Below, piece after piece: positions 8,837-19,200 of a DNA stretch of 64,000 bases (position 1 is the stretch's first letter; the number at the start of each line of letters is the position of its first letter). This stretch comes from Acinetobacter sp. NIPH 298 (lineage in GTDB: Bacteria > Pseudomonadota > Gammaproteobacteria > Pseudomonadales > Moraxellaceae). The stretch is from NCBI RefSeq assembly GCF_000369505.1, contig NZ_KB850055.1, forward strand, positions 372,001 to 436,000, given 5' to 3'. The notes beneath the pieces are model-generated. The model was not told the DNA's origin. It worked only from the letters and a program-made list of their open reading frames with translations, and searched no databases. Both the position numbers and the translations under genes were made by a program.

Positions 8837-9340
8837 ATGGCAAAAAGAGAAAGCGTACAGAAAAAATTGCAACGTATTCGTCCTCCTCGTGTGCAGCTCA
8901 CTTACGATGTCGAAGTGGGTGATGGTAGAGAGTCTAAAGAATTGCCTTTTGTCGTTGGGGTGATGGGCGACTTTTCTGCTGCTTCAGAGCTTGAAAAGAC
9001 CAAATTAAAAGACAAGAAATTCATCAATGTTGATTTGGACAATATTGATGAAGTGATGGAGTCTTTAGCACCGAGAGCAGCATTTCAAGTTGAGAATACA
9101 TTGACTGAAGAGGGCGGACGTATGTCTGTCGACTTAACTTTTAATTCAATGGAAGATTTTAGACCTGAGCAAGTTGTACAACAGGTTGATCCTTTACGTA
9201 AATTGGTTGCAGCACGTGAACGTTTAACTGATCTTCGAAATAAGATTTCGAATAGTGAACGTTTAGAAGACTTATTGGATGACGTGCTAAAAAATACAGA
9301 TCAAGTACGCCAACTGAGCGCGGAGGCGGAAAATGAGTAA
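8837..9340 (+). CDS. tssB: TssB, T6SS sheath small subunit
   Basis: Together with TssC it forms the contractile cytoplasmic sheath. The 167 residues match the family length and carry the conserved N-terminal basic stretch (ESVQKKLQRIRPPRV), the LPFVVGVMGDFS segment and the C-terminal helix (RKLVAARERLTDLRNKI) that interlocks with TssC. The stop overlaps the start of tssC by 8 bases (ATGAGTAA), a sign of translational coupling. Confidence 0.96.
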   Translation: MAKRESVQKKLQRIRPPRVQLTYDVEVGDGRESKELPFVVGVMGDFSAASELEKTKLKDKKFINVDLDNIDEVMESLAPRAAFQVENTLTEEGGRMSVDLTFNSMEDFRPEQVVQQVDPLRKLVAARERLTDLRNKISNSERLEDLLDDVLKNTDQVRQLSAEAENE

Positions 9341-10814
9341 TTTACAAGCTGCAACTGCATCAAATGTAGAAGCTGAATCAGCAAATTTGCTTGATTCGAT
9401 CGTAGAGCAAAGTCGTATTGCCCGTAATGATGACGAGCATGTCCGCGCTAAAAGTTTGATTGGTGAGTTAGCCAAAGAAGTGATGGCAGGGACGATCACA
9501 GTTTCGGAAAATATGACCTTATCGATTGATAAGCGTATTGCCGAAATTGATGCTTTAATTTCAAAGCAGCTTAGTGAAATCATGCACCATGAACAGTTTC
9601 AGAAAATTGAATCAACATGGCGTGGACTTTATTATTTCTGTCAAGAAACACCTTCGCACTCAATGATTAAAATTCGTATGTTAAATACGACCAAAAAAGA
9701 GTTGGTGAAGGACTTCCAAGGTGCAACAGACTTTGATCAAAGCACTTTGTTTAAAAAGATTTATGAAGAAGAATATGGCTCATTTGGTGGTGCACCATAC
9801 GCTGCGTTAATCGGTGATTTTGAATTTGATCGCACGCCTTCTGATATGTATTTATTAGAGCAAGTTTCGCATGTTGCAGCGGCTGCCCACGCGCCATTTA
9901 TCTCTGCTGCGAGTCCAAATATTTTAGGTCTTGAATCATTCACTGATATCGATCGTCCACGCGATGTTTCAAAAATCTTTGAAACCGCAGAATATGTGCA
10001 ATGGCGCTCTTTCCGTGAGAGCGAAGATTCACGTTATGTTGCCCTCACCATGCCGCATGTTTTAGGGCGCTTGCCTTATCATCCGAAAGAAGGCACAGCA
10101 ACGGAAGGTTTTAACTTCATCGAAGCGGTAACCGGTGAAGATCATAATGATTACTTGTGGATGAATGCAGCTTATGCCTTTGGTACACGTTTAACCAATG
10201 CTTTCGATGCACATGGTTGGTGTGCTGCGATTCGTGGTGTAGAAGGTGGTGGTTTAGTTGAAGGTTTGCCAGTGCATACTTTTAAAACCTCCGATGGTGA
10301 AGTTGTATTTAAGTGTCCAACAGAGATCGCGATCACTGATCGTCGAGAAAAAGAACTCAGTGACCTCGGTTTCATTCCACTGGTTCATTGTAAAAATACA
10401 GACTATGCCGCTTTCTTTGGTGCGCAATCTGCACAAAAACCGAAGAAATATGACAGTGATACTGCCAACGCAAACTCTGCACTTTCAAGTCAGATCCAGT
10501 ACATCATGGCTGTCTCACGTATCGCACATTATTTAAAAGCAATGATGCGTGACAAAGTGGGCAGCTTTGCATCAGCAGGTAATGTTGAAGCCTTTTTGAA
10601 CGAATGGCTCTCACAATATGTTTTGCTTGATGATGGTGCATCTCAAGAGGCGAAAGCACAATATCCGCTTCGTGAGGCATCAGTAAAAGTTGTAGAAGAT
10701 CCTGCACAGCCAGGTCACTACAAATCTGTGGTCTTTTTAAGACCACATTTCCAGCTGGATGAGTTGTCTGTTTCTTTGCGACTCGTGACTGAACTACCGC
10801 AGTCCTCAAATTAA
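9333..10814 (+). CDS. tssC: TssC, T6SS sheath large subunit
   Basis: Major sheath protein (VipB/EvpB family), 493 residues. Recognisable blocks are FQKIESTWRGLYYF, FGGAPYAALIGDFEF, the VEGGGLVEGLPVH region and the C-terminal LRPHFQLDELSVSLRLV strand that completes the interlocked TssB/TssC sheet. TssH recognises the sheath through TssC family elements after contraction. Its start overlaps tssB. A 137-base gap without genes follows before hcp, which suggests that hcp expression is partly separate. Confidence 0.96.
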   Translation: MSNLQAATASNVEAESANLLDSIVEQSRIARNDDEHVRAKSLIGELAKEVMAGTITVSENMTLSIDKRIAEIDALISKQLSEIMHHEQFQKIESTWRGLYYFCQETPSHSMIKIRMLNTTKKELVKDFQGATDFDQSTLFKKIYEEEYGSFGGAPYAALIGDFEFDRTPSDMYLLEQVSHVAAAAHAPFISAASPNILGLESFTDIDRPRDVSKIFETAEYVQWRSFRESEDSRYVALTMPHVLGRLPYHPKEGTATEGFNFIEAVTGEDHNDYLWMNAAYAFGTRLTNAFDAHGWCAAIRGVEGGGLVEGLPVHTFKTSDGEVVFKCPTEIAITDRREKELSDLGFIPLVHCKNTDYAAFFGAQSAQKPKKYDSDTANANSALSSQIQYIMAVSRIAHYLKAMMRDKVGSFASAGNVEAFLNEWLSQYVLLDDGASQEAKAQYPLREASVKVVEDPAQPGHYKSVVFLRPHFQLDELSVSLRLVTELPQSSN

Positions 10815-10903
10815 AAAATGAGATCAGCCAAAAGGGGAGGTTGATACTTCACAAATGTTTGCGACTAAAGATGTTTTTTAGACGATTCAATACATAGCTG
10901 AGG

Positions 10904-10919
10904 TGTCAACAGACCCTAA
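10904..10919 (+). repeat. Dispersed 16-mer (copy 1), upstream of hcp
   Basis: TGTCAACAGACCCTAA is found identically at 55365-55380, upstream of xerC. The flanks are also similar (a TAG-C-G-AGGTG pattern just before it in both places). In each case it lies in a non-coding leader 30-50 bases before a start codon. Confidence 0.5.
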
Positions 10920-10951
10920 AATAACTTTAAATAAACAGAGGTAATTTTTAA

Positions 10952-11455
10952 ATGAAAGATATATACGTTGAGTTTCGTGGCAAATACAAGGTTGATGGAG
11001 AATCTCGCGATTCAGAGCACAAAGGTTGGCTAGAAGTTAACTCTTGGTCTCACAAAATCCGTCAGCCTAAGTCTGCGACTTCAAGTAGTGTTGGGGGGCA
11101 TACTGCTGAGCGTGTTGAGCACGAAGATATGATTTTCCTTAAAGATTTGGATGCAACTAGTCCTAAACTTTGGGAAGCATGTTCTGCTGGTTATACTTTT
11201 GATGAAGTACAGATTGATTTTTATCGTGCAAACGGTGATAAGCGTATCAAGTACTTACAAATCAAATTGAAGCACGTTTTAGTTTCAAGCGTAACCCCGA
11301 TCGTAAATGAAGAAGGCGTTCCAACTGAACAGTTCGGTTTGAAATATGCTGCTGTTGAGTGGACATATAACCAACAAGATATTAACGGTACTGCGAAAGG
11401 TGCTGTAACTAAGAAATGGTCACTTTCTAACAATACAGCATCTTACGCTGCATAA
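10952..11455 (+). CDS. hcp: Hcp (TssD), T6SS tube protein
   Basis: Hexameric rings of Hcp stack into the expelled tube; it is the most abundant secreted T6SS protein. At 167 residues it has the family hallmarks: MKDIYVEFRGKYKVDGES at the N terminus, GWLEVNSWSH, and the C-terminal LKYAAVEWTYNQQ strand. A good ribosome site (AGAGGT) precedes the ATG. It is isolated within the arm by a 137-base leader upstream and a strong hairpin downstream, fitting higher expression than its neighbours. Confidence 0.97.
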   Translation: MKDIYVEFRGKYKVDGESRDSEHKGWLEVNSWSHKIRQPKSATSSSVGGHTAERVEHEDMIFLKDLDATSPKLWEACSAGYTFDEVQIDFYRANGDKRIKYLQIKLKHVLVSSVTPIVNEEGVPTEQFGLKYAAVEWTYNQQDINGTAKGAVTKKWSLSNNTASYAA

Positions 11456-11473
11456 TTAGAATCGTGATTTTTC

Positions 11474-11502
11474 ATAGAGGTTAATGATTCATTAACCTCT
11501 AT
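11474..11502 (+). terminator. Hairpin after hcp (attenuator or 3' stabiliser)
   Basis: A perfect 12-base stem ATAGAGGTTAAT (11474-11485) / ATTAACCTCTAT (11491-11502) has a 5-base loop and lies 19 bases after the hcp stop. It is followed by TTTCCCTTATCTTT rather than a clean T run, so it may be leaky and let part of the transcripts continue into tssE, or it may protect the hcp mRNA 3' end. Confidence 0.65.
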
Positions 11503-11529
11503 TTCCCTTATCTTTCTGTTTTATCAAAA

Positions 11530-12006
11530 ATGAATTTAGATCATTTATATCCATATGGGTTTAGGTCAACATTGTTTGATCGCTTATTGCCTGAGCATGA
11601 AGATTATTTAAGGGGATTGTCGATTCAACAATTACGGGAGTCGGTTGCTCGTGATTTGGAGGATCTACTCAATACCAGAATTGCGCAGTTTGATACTGAT
11701 ATGGATGAATATCCACTCGCAAAAAAGTCTATTTTGCAGTTTGGAATCATTGATTTCGTTGGACTTTCAACCGCGAACCCGTTGGATCGAGATAAGATTT
11801 GTCAGTCTATTGAGCAGTCTATTGCGGCACATGAGCCAAGGTTGCGACAGATTAAAGTCGAGATGTTGTTAGATGGGCATAATATGGGGGCATTGTGTTT
11901 AAGCATTCAAGCTTACTTAAATATTCATCCGTTATATGAACCCGTTTTTTTTGATGCTTTATTGAAACCGACGACACAACAATATGTTATTTCTGCAAGA
12001 GCTTAG
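11530..12006 (+). CDS. tssE: TssE, T6SS baseplate gp25-like protein
   Basis: Baseplate wedge protein homologous to phage T4 gp25, where sheath polymerisation begins. The 158 residues show STLFDRLLPE near the start, the RESVARDLEDLLNTR segment typical of GPW/gp25 domains and the C-terminal EPRLRQIKVEML motif (E-P-R-L is a family signature). No strong ribosome site is visible before ATG 11530. It starts 27 bases after the hcp hairpin and is followed 12 bases later by tssF. Confidence 0.93.
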   Translation: MNLDHLYPYGFRSTLFDRLLPEHEDYLRGLSIQQLRESVARDLEDLLNTRIAQFDTDMDEYPLAKKSILQFGIIDFVGLSTANPLDRDKICQSIEQSIAAHEPRLRQIKVEMLLDGHNMGALCLSIQAYLNIHPLYEPVFFDALLKPTTQQYVISARA

Positions 12007-12018
12007 CGCGAGAGAACT

Positions 12019-13827
12019 GTGATAGAACAACTTTTACCGTATTATGAAAAACAATTACAAGAGTTCGGTCAACAATCTAGAGAGTTTGCGCAGAAGTATC
12101 CAAAGATTGCTCAACGATTATCACTGAACCAAGAACAAATTGATGACCCTCATATTGAGCGGTTAATTCAGGCTTTTTCATTGATTGCGGCACGAATCGA
12201 TAAAAAATTAGCAGACAGCTATGACGTATTTACTTATTCGTTATTTGAGGTGATGTTCCCTCAATATCTGCGTCATTTTCCAGCCTGTACTGTGGTCAGT
12301 TTTGAAGATATTAATAAAATTAAACAACTGACATCACCACATGTTATTCCTCAAAAAACGGCATTAAGATCACGTAGTTTTAAAGGTGTGCAATGTGAAT
12401 TTAATACCAGCAATGAAGTTCGTTTATTACCCATCGCGTTAACGGATTTGGATTTTCAGACTTCACCCAGTACGCATATGCATCTGAATCAGAATGCAAC
12501 CTTGAGTTTAAAGTTTGAGGTGTTTAATGATGCTCAGTCTTGTGTGCTTGATGAAAAACTGCCAATTTATTTAGATGCGATCTCAAATTTTCCATTACAA
12601 GTCTTAGATAGTATTTTTCAGAAAGAAACAGCTTTTTCAGTACGGATTGGATCACGTATTGTCGAGATTCCCAATCCATTTTTGGTGATGGGTTTCACTG
12701 AGCAAGAAAGTTTACTTCCTGTTGATCAACATACGCATCATGCTTATCGGTTGTTGATGGAATATTTTTGTTTTCCTGAAAAATTTAACTATCTCAATCT
12801 CGATTTAGGTCAGTTGAAAGGCATCCTACAACAACATTCAAGTTTTGAAATTTTGATTCATCTTAAATTGAATCTAAATGATCAGGCTGTAGTGCGTAAT
12901 TACTCAGAATTGAATATCGCAAATTTTAAATTATTTACCACACCCGCAATTAATCTGTTTGAGAAACAGGCTGAGCCACAAAAAATAGCCCATACCCAAT
13001 TGCAATATCCACTGGTAACAGATGCGCATCATCCTGAGCTATATCAAGTGTATTCAGTGATTGAAATGAATATGGTGCGGGAAAAAACCAATCAGGAACA
13101 AACCTATTTACCTGTGCTCCCTTTCTTCGCTATGAGCCATTACCATAACGATAAAGTACAGTTTTTTTATGCATTGAATTACTTTCCATCGTCCAACAAA
13201 ACCATGCAGATGGGATATTCAATTGTTTCGAAGCATTTAAAACCGTATGAAATAAAATCTGATTTTATTAGTACTAAATTGTTGTGCTCAAATGGTGATT
13301 TAGCACATGAGGCTTTGGGTCAAAGCAACAATATTTTAAATTTAAACGATAGCAGTTTGGCTCGACGTGCTTTGATTCTCAAACGTCCAACGTCTCCTTT
13401 TGAGTTTGATAAAAATAAAAATGAACAGTGGCGAATTATTTCGCATTTGTCATTGAATACTTTGGCATTGATGAAAGGGGATGCGCTGAGCCACCTCAAA
13501 GAATTGTTAGCTTTATACAATTTGCCACATTCCAAAGAAAATATTTTATTGATTGACGCATTGAAAACATTAAGTTTTTCGACGACCAATAAATTGGTCA
13601 ATGCCAAACCATTTCCGATGTTTATTCGGGGAGTGAAAGTAGAGTTAGGTGTAAATCGAAGCGTCTTTAGGGGGCATAGCTTATATATTTTTAGCCAGTT
13701 ACTCAGCCATATCTTTAATCTTAAAGTTCAGATCAATAGTTTTGTTGATGTGGTTGTTAAAGATAGTCTTAACCAACAGGAGATATACCAATGCGTTCAG
13801 AACGTTGGTGGCAAGACGCTTCTGTAG
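12019..13827 (+). CDS. tssF: TssF, T6SS baseplate protein
   Basis: Large baseplate wedge subunit (VasA/ImpG family), 602 residues, which with TssG, TssE and TssK forms the wedge around the spike. The N terminus LLPYYEKQLQEFGQQSREFAQ and the following KYPKIAQRL are family hallmarks. It starts with GTG and overlaps tssG by 37 bases, indicating coupled translation. No membrane segments. Confidence 0.95.
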   Translation: MIEQLLPYYEKQLQEFGQQSREFAQKYPKIAQRLSLNQEQIDDPHIERLIQAFSLIAARIDKKLADSYDVFTYSLFEVMFPQYLRHFPACTVVSFEDINKIKQLTSPHVIPQKTALRSRSFKGVQCEFNTSNEVRLLPIALTDLDFQTSPSTHMHLNQNATLSLKFEVFNDAQSCVLDEKLPIYLDAISNFPLQVLDSIFQKETAFSVRIGSRIVEIPNPFLVMGFTEQESLLPVDQHTHHAYRLLMEYFCFPEKFNYLNLDLGQLKGILQQHSSFEILIHLKLNLNDQAVVRNYSELNIANFKLFTTPAINLFEKQAEPQKIAHTQLQYPLVTDAHHPELYQVYSVIEMNMVREKTNQEQTYLPVLPFFAMSHYHNDKVQFFYALNYFPSSNKTMQMGYSIVSKHLKPYEIKSDFISTKLLCSNGDLAHEALGQSNNILNLNDSSLARRALILKRPTSPFEFDKNKNEQWRIISHLSLNTLALMKGDALSHLKELLALYNLPHSKENILLIDALKTLSFSTTNKLVNAKPFPMFIRGVKVELGVNRSVFRGHSLYIFSQLLSHIFNLKVQINSFVDVVVKDSLNQQEIYQCVQNVGGKTLL

Positions 13828-14786
13828 TTGATCAGCTCTTTAAAAAGGCGGGTACTTTTGAGTTTATCCAGTCAGCTCGGCTATTGCGGCATGTGCCTCA
13901 TGCACCTGTGTCTCGAAATTGGTCAGAAGATTTTAAGTTTGAAACATCATTTAGTTTAAGCTTTCCTGCCACTGAAATTGAAGAATTACGCTATCAAGAT
14001 GAACGTATTTATTTGACAAATCTTGTTGTGGGTTTGACAGGCACACAAGGTACACTGCCTTATACCTATACCAATAAATTAAAACAAAGTTCGAGACAGC
14101 AAAGACTCGAAGCGAAAGAGTTTTTGGGGTTGTTTAATCATACTTTGACCGCGAAGTATGTTGATGCAAGCCTGACTTACAATTTACCGATCCGTTATGA
14201 AATCGAACAGGATAATCATTACCTCGATATTCTGCATGCCTTAAATGGCTATATTAGTTCCCAACATGAGCAGCAAGATTTAGAAGAATACTTTGCTGAA
14301 TTTGCAGGCTTGATGCAAGGACAGAACAACACCGCACATGCCTTGAAAACGGTATTAACTTGTGTATTTAATGAGCAAGTATGTATTCAGGAATTTGTGA
14401 AAGAAAAATTTCAGTTAGGTGACGAACAGAAGACCAGTTTGGGTGGGAAAAATCCAAGCTTGCTGGGGGTGAATACCTTTTGTGGGGATACGGTACAACA
14501 AATCGATGGCAAGATTGAAATACAAATTGGTCCATTGAAGCGAGAGCAGTATTTGGCTTTTTTACCCGAACAACCATTAAATAAAAAATTGAAGCATTTG
14601 ATCCAAACGTGGTGTAGCCCAACATTGTTTATCGATGTTCGACTGATCTTGGATAAAAGTGAAATTGGCCCAATGGGTTTAAATTCGACCCATAATATTG
14701 GTTTAGGGCAAGGGGCGTTTTTAATGCCATCCACACAATTACAACATAACATCGAAACGCGTTATGCACTGTTAGGGGCGGCATAA
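13791..14786 (+). CDS. tssG: TssG, T6SS baseplate protein
   Basis: Wedge subunit (VasB/ImpH family), 331 residues. The N-terminal FEFIQSARLLRH and the central LTGTQGTLPYTYT, FLGLFNHTLTAK blocks are characteristic. A strong AGGAGAT ribosome site at about 13779 lies inside the tssF 3' end. The stop codon overlaps the asaB ATG by one base. Confidence 0.95.
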   Translation: MRSERWWQDASVVDQLFKKAGTFEFIQSARLLRHVPHAPVSRNWSEDFKFETSFSLSFPATEIEELRYQDERIYLTNLVVGLTGTQGTLPYTYTNKLKQSSRQQRLEAKEFLGLFNHTLTAKYVDASLTYNLPIRYEIEQDNHYLDILHALNGYISSQHEQQDLEEYFAEFAGLMQGQNNTAHALKTVLTCVFNEQVCIQEFVKEKFQLGDEQKTSLGGKNPSLLGVNTFCGDTVQQIDGKIEIQIGPLKREQYLAFLPEQPLNKKLKHLIQTWCSPTLFIDVRLILDKSEIGPMGLNSTHNIGLGQGAFLMPSTQLQHNIETRYALLGAA

Positions 14787-16207
14787 TGATCAAGAAGATT
14801 ATCGCAATATTTATCACTTGTTTCATCTTGGTCGGGTTGGTTGTGATTTATTTTTGGCGTGATACCCAATATCAACCAGAATCAGGCGATCTCATCCATT
14901 ATTTCCTTATATTACCTTTAATCATCACCTCAGTTTTGATTTTACCGTGGTTGATATATCTGGCTTTTCAAAAGTATAAAGATAAAAAGCAACAAGCCTT
15001 AGCCACTGAGCAAAGTCAAAATGTTGAAGCTACTGAGCAAAAAGAAGTCCAAAAAAGCACGTGGTTAGAACTGAACATTTATGCGGCAGGAGCATACAGT
15101 GCTTTAGGTGAAAATGATTCAACGCTTGATGGTATTAAAACGCTTGCTGGGCCGTTGTTGGATAGTAATTTATCGGATGCGCATGGATCGCCAGTTTTGT
15201 CTTATCGTATTGAGGCATTGGATCAGTTGCTCAGTGAAGATACAGCTGCAGATATGCAATTTGTCAGCATGCGTCAGCAGCGAATCACGTTACTTATTCA
15301 TCATCAAATTCAACAGCATAATGAAATGTTGAGTGCTATCTCAGATCATTTACAACGTTCTAGTTTGTTTTATGAAAGCCAGAATTTGCATGAGTACCGT
15401 ATGCATCCTGCTTGGATAGATCCGACCGTGTCGAGTGATGAGGAAACTGAATTAAAACAGATTGAGCAGGTCTATCGTTTAGAGAAGCTCAACCTGCATA
15501 TTATACTTTCTGAGGATGTGATTCACACTTGGAATGATCAAAGCAGTAATGACGGTATTCAGACCATTTTCTATGATGTAGGGATCATTCCACAGAAGTT
15601 TCATATCGAATATCATTTTGTCAGTCGATCATCTGTGGATCAGTATGTGGTTGAGTTGTTTGATCGAATCCAAAAACAGCCACACGACATTTCATTGATC
15701 ATTGCAGCTGATTCTGAACTTGATCAAGAAATTATCGATGAAAAAATGTGGGGCAAAAAAGCCTACATACCTGCTGAATATGTCAGCAGTTTTTGTGTTG
15801 CACCTGCGGTGGTTGAGATAAAACAGTTACAACCTTTAAAAACCTTAAAGCTTGTATCAAATCAAAATAATTTAAAGCAAATTTTTGATGAGCTAGATAT
15901 TCATGATTTACCACAATATGAGGATGAGGCGCCTTTTGTCTTGGTGATTGAAGATGGTTCCGATGTCAAAGTTGTTAAAAAACTAACGCAGTTTTTTGCA
16001 GAGAGTCCAATTGAACCGCATCATTATCTTTATTGCCAACCGATGGCTGGGCACACTCAAAACGTCGCAAAAGTTTTTGGATTGATGTTGGGGGCACAGC
16101 TTCCAGATCCACAGGTTGCTTTTGTGTATAGCCAAAATTTTAAAGCATTTATTCAAACTTTTTCTGAGATTAAGCAAGATCAGGAAAGCGTTGCAATTGC
16201 TGATTGA
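14786..16207 (+). CDS. asaB: AsaB, Acinetobacter T6SS accessory membrane protein
   Basis: The 473-residue protein has two N-terminal membrane helices (about 4-24 and 38-58), a charged linker (about 60-88) and a large soluble domain without a motif I recognise. It sits between tssG and tssM in the position of asaB, a gene specific to Acinetobacter T6SS loci whose role is not known to me. The topology suggests a cytoplasmic domain tethered near the TssL/TssM complex. It starts on the tssG stop (TAATG), and tssM follows 27 bases downstream, so it is an integral part of the operon. Confidence 0.75.
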   Translation: MIKKIIAIFITCFILVGLVVIYFWRDTQYQPESGDLIHYFLILPLIITSVLILPWLIYLAFQKYKDKKQQALATEQSQNVEATEQKEVQKSTWLELNIYAAGAYSALGENDSTLDGIKTLAGPLLDSNLSDAHGSPVLSYRIEALDQLLSEDTAADMQFVSMRQQRITLLIHHQIQQHNEMLSAISDHLQRSSLFYESQNLHEYRMHPAWIDPTVSSDEETELKQIEQVYRLEKLNLHIILSEDVIHTWNDQSSNDGIQTIFYDVGIIPQKFHIEYHFVSRSSVDQYVVELFDRIQKQPHDISLIIAADSELDQEIIDEKMWGKKAYIPAEYVSSFCVAPAVVEIKQLQPLKTLKLVSNQNNLKQIFDELDIHDLPQYEDEAPFVLVIEDGSDVKVVKKLTQFFAESPIEPHHYLYCQPMAGHTQNVAKVFGLMLGAQLPDPQVAFVYSQNFKAFIQTFSEIKQDQESVAIAD

Positions 16208-16234
16208 TTAACTTTTTAAGAATTCGAGAACTCA

Positions 16235-19200
16235 ATGTACATCATTTTAGGTTATCTGTGGCAGTACATCACCAATCCGAAAGCAATTATTGCCTTGTCT
16301 TTATTTGTGGCACTTGTTTCTTCCTATTCGGTTATTCCACGTCATATTTTTCTGGCTTTGGCTGCAACCTATGTACTGGGTTTAATCGTCTATGGCATTT
16401 ACTGGTTGATCCAAAGAAAACGCCATGCTGCACAGGGTGAAGAGTTAGCCAATGCGATTGAGCAAGAAAGTAGTGCTGAACATGGTCAACAAAAAGATAA
16501 GGCTGAATTACAGTTAATCCATCAGCAGATGAAAGAATCGATTCAGTTGATTCGTAAATCAAAATTAGGCGATAAAAAAGGCAATGCTGCACTTTATGAG
16601 TTACCTTGGTATATGGTGATTGGTAACCCAGCGGCAGGAAAAAGTTCTGCAATTTATAACTCTGGATTGAAGTTTCCTTTTGAAGAAACGCATCAAAAAA
16701 TGGTCTCTGCAGGTCTGAGTGGCACACGTAATTGTGATTGGTTTTTCTCAACAGAAGGGATCTTACTGGATACCGCAGGACGCTATTCGGTCTATTCGGA
16801 AGATCATTCTGAATGGTTAGGCTTCCTGAATATTTTAAAGAAAAATCGCTCCAAAGCCCCTGTTAATGGCTTGATTGTGATTGTGAGTATTGCTGAATTG
16901 GTCAGCCAGAGTCCTGAAAGCTCATTGAAATTGGCCAAGAACTTACGCGCTCGTATTCAAGATTTGACCGAGAAATTAGAAGTTGTGGTTCCTGTCTATT
17001 TGATTTTCTCTAAAATGGATTTGATTGCTGGATTTACCGAGTTCTTCGATTGTTATGAATCGCAAGAATACAACCAAGCTTGGGGGGCGACTTTGCCTTA
17101 TGAGCAGAACTCCTCACAAAATGCCGTCGAATTATTTGATAAACATTACAGCTTGCTTTATGACGGTTTGAAAAGCGTCAGCACGACGCATTTAAGTCGT
17201 CGTCATTCGCAAAATATCTCACCAAGTGTCATGACATTCCCACTGGAGTTCAAAACATTAAAGCCTGCACTTAAGAGCTTTATTGGGACGTTGTTTGAAG
17301 ATAATCCATATCAGTTCCAACCGGTATTCCGTGGTTTCTATTTTACCAGTGCTTTGCAAGAGGGCGTTATTGAAAGCCCAATGACAGAGAACATTGCACA
17401 AGAGTTTCAGCTTGAGCATATCCAAAGCAGTACCCAAGAAGGCATCACACCATCAGTTGCGCCGAATCATGGCTATTTCTTACATGGATTGTTCTCGAAT
17501 GTCATTTTGCGAGATAAGGATTTAGTAAAACAGCACATTAACCCTGCTAAAAAACGTCAACGCTATATCGCATTTATTGGCGCATTGGTGGGTGTTTCAC
17601 TGATATTGGGAGTATGGGTTTGGTCATATCGCAATAATCAACAATTGATCAGCGACGTACAGGCAGATTTAGATAAAGTTGTGCATTTGGAAAAGTCATC
17701 TGGTGGACAACTCTCAACGCAACTTGAAGCTTTGTTAATATTACAAGAGCGTCTACAACAACTGGATGAGTTCGATAACAATCGCCCGCTCAAATTTAGT
17801 TTCGGTTTGTATCAAGGCAATCAATTACGTGAAAGTTTAAAAGCTGAATACTTGAAAGGTATCAAGCAGATCGTGTTGACGCCAACTCAGCAAAATATCG
17901 CGCAATATTTACAACGTGTTAAAAATAATGAAACAACGTTGAAAGAAAATCATGTCAATGTCGAAATCAAGCAGGTCGCTAAAACCCAGCAGTATTTAGA
18001 GCCGTCTGATAGCAACCCTCAAGATGCTTATAACGCGCTTAAAGCTTATTTGATGATGAGCAATCCTGAATACATGGACAGCAGTCACTTGAGTGATCAA
18101 GTCTCTCGTTTTTGGCGTTCTTGGTTAGACAGTAACCGTGGACAAATGCCACGTGGTGAGATGATTCAAGATGCGGAAAAGATTCTTTCTTATGCGATGA
18201 CCTTGGCCAATCAAAGTGGTTTCCCTATTTTGGAAACAGATGCACAAGTGGTTGATCAAACGCGTCAAGTACTGTTGTCTGTCGTTCAAGGTATGCCAGC
18301 ACGTGATCGTGTTTATAATGAAATTAAAATGCGTGCTGCAGTGCGTTTTCCAGCGGTGACCGTTGGTCAAATTGTTGGGGAGCAAAATCGAGGTATCGTG
18401 TTAGGTAGTTATGCATTGCCAGGTGTTTTCACTCAGAAAGCATGGGATGAATATGTGGAAACCGCCATCGATGATGCAGCAAACAAACCAACAGATAGCA
18501 AAGATTGGGTGTTGAATAGCCGTCAATCGGACGATCTCACGTTCTCTGGTAGCCCTGAGCAGATTCGTAAACAATTGGTGGCGTTGTATAAGCAAGAATA
18601 TGTAGCAGAATGGAAGAAGTTCCTGAATGGTATTTATTATGCAAAAGCGGATCAGTTTAGCCAACAGGTCAAAAGTATTGATGTTCTAGGTGAACCACAA
18701 AACTCACCAATTCGTGTGCTATTACAACGTATTGCCATTGAAACCAATTGGGATAATCCAATTGTGCAAGCAGAACTGGCGATCCCTGAAAAAGGCTTTG
18801 TTGCGTGGTTCAAGCGAAAAGTCTTAAAAAGCTCTGATGATCAACGTACTATTCAAGCCATGAATAAAGCACAGGGTGCAATTTCGCAAGAGTACCAAAT
18901 GTTCTATCAATTGGTACGTAAGCGTGATGATCTACAAGACAAATCATTATTTGATGAGTATATGAATCATCTCGCGCAGGTGCGTAGTAAGTTCAATGAC
19001 CTCAAAACAGCAGGTGAGATTGGACCAAGTGCAATGGCATTGGTGAAACAGACCATTACTGATCAAACTTCTGTCTTTAACACTACCCAGAAGTATGTTG
19101 ATGAGAAAATGATGGTGGGTATGAAAGAAGCCGATCAGCAAGTGGCACAGAAATTATTGATGAGTCCGTTGACGCAGGCATTTTCAAGTTTGATCCTGCC

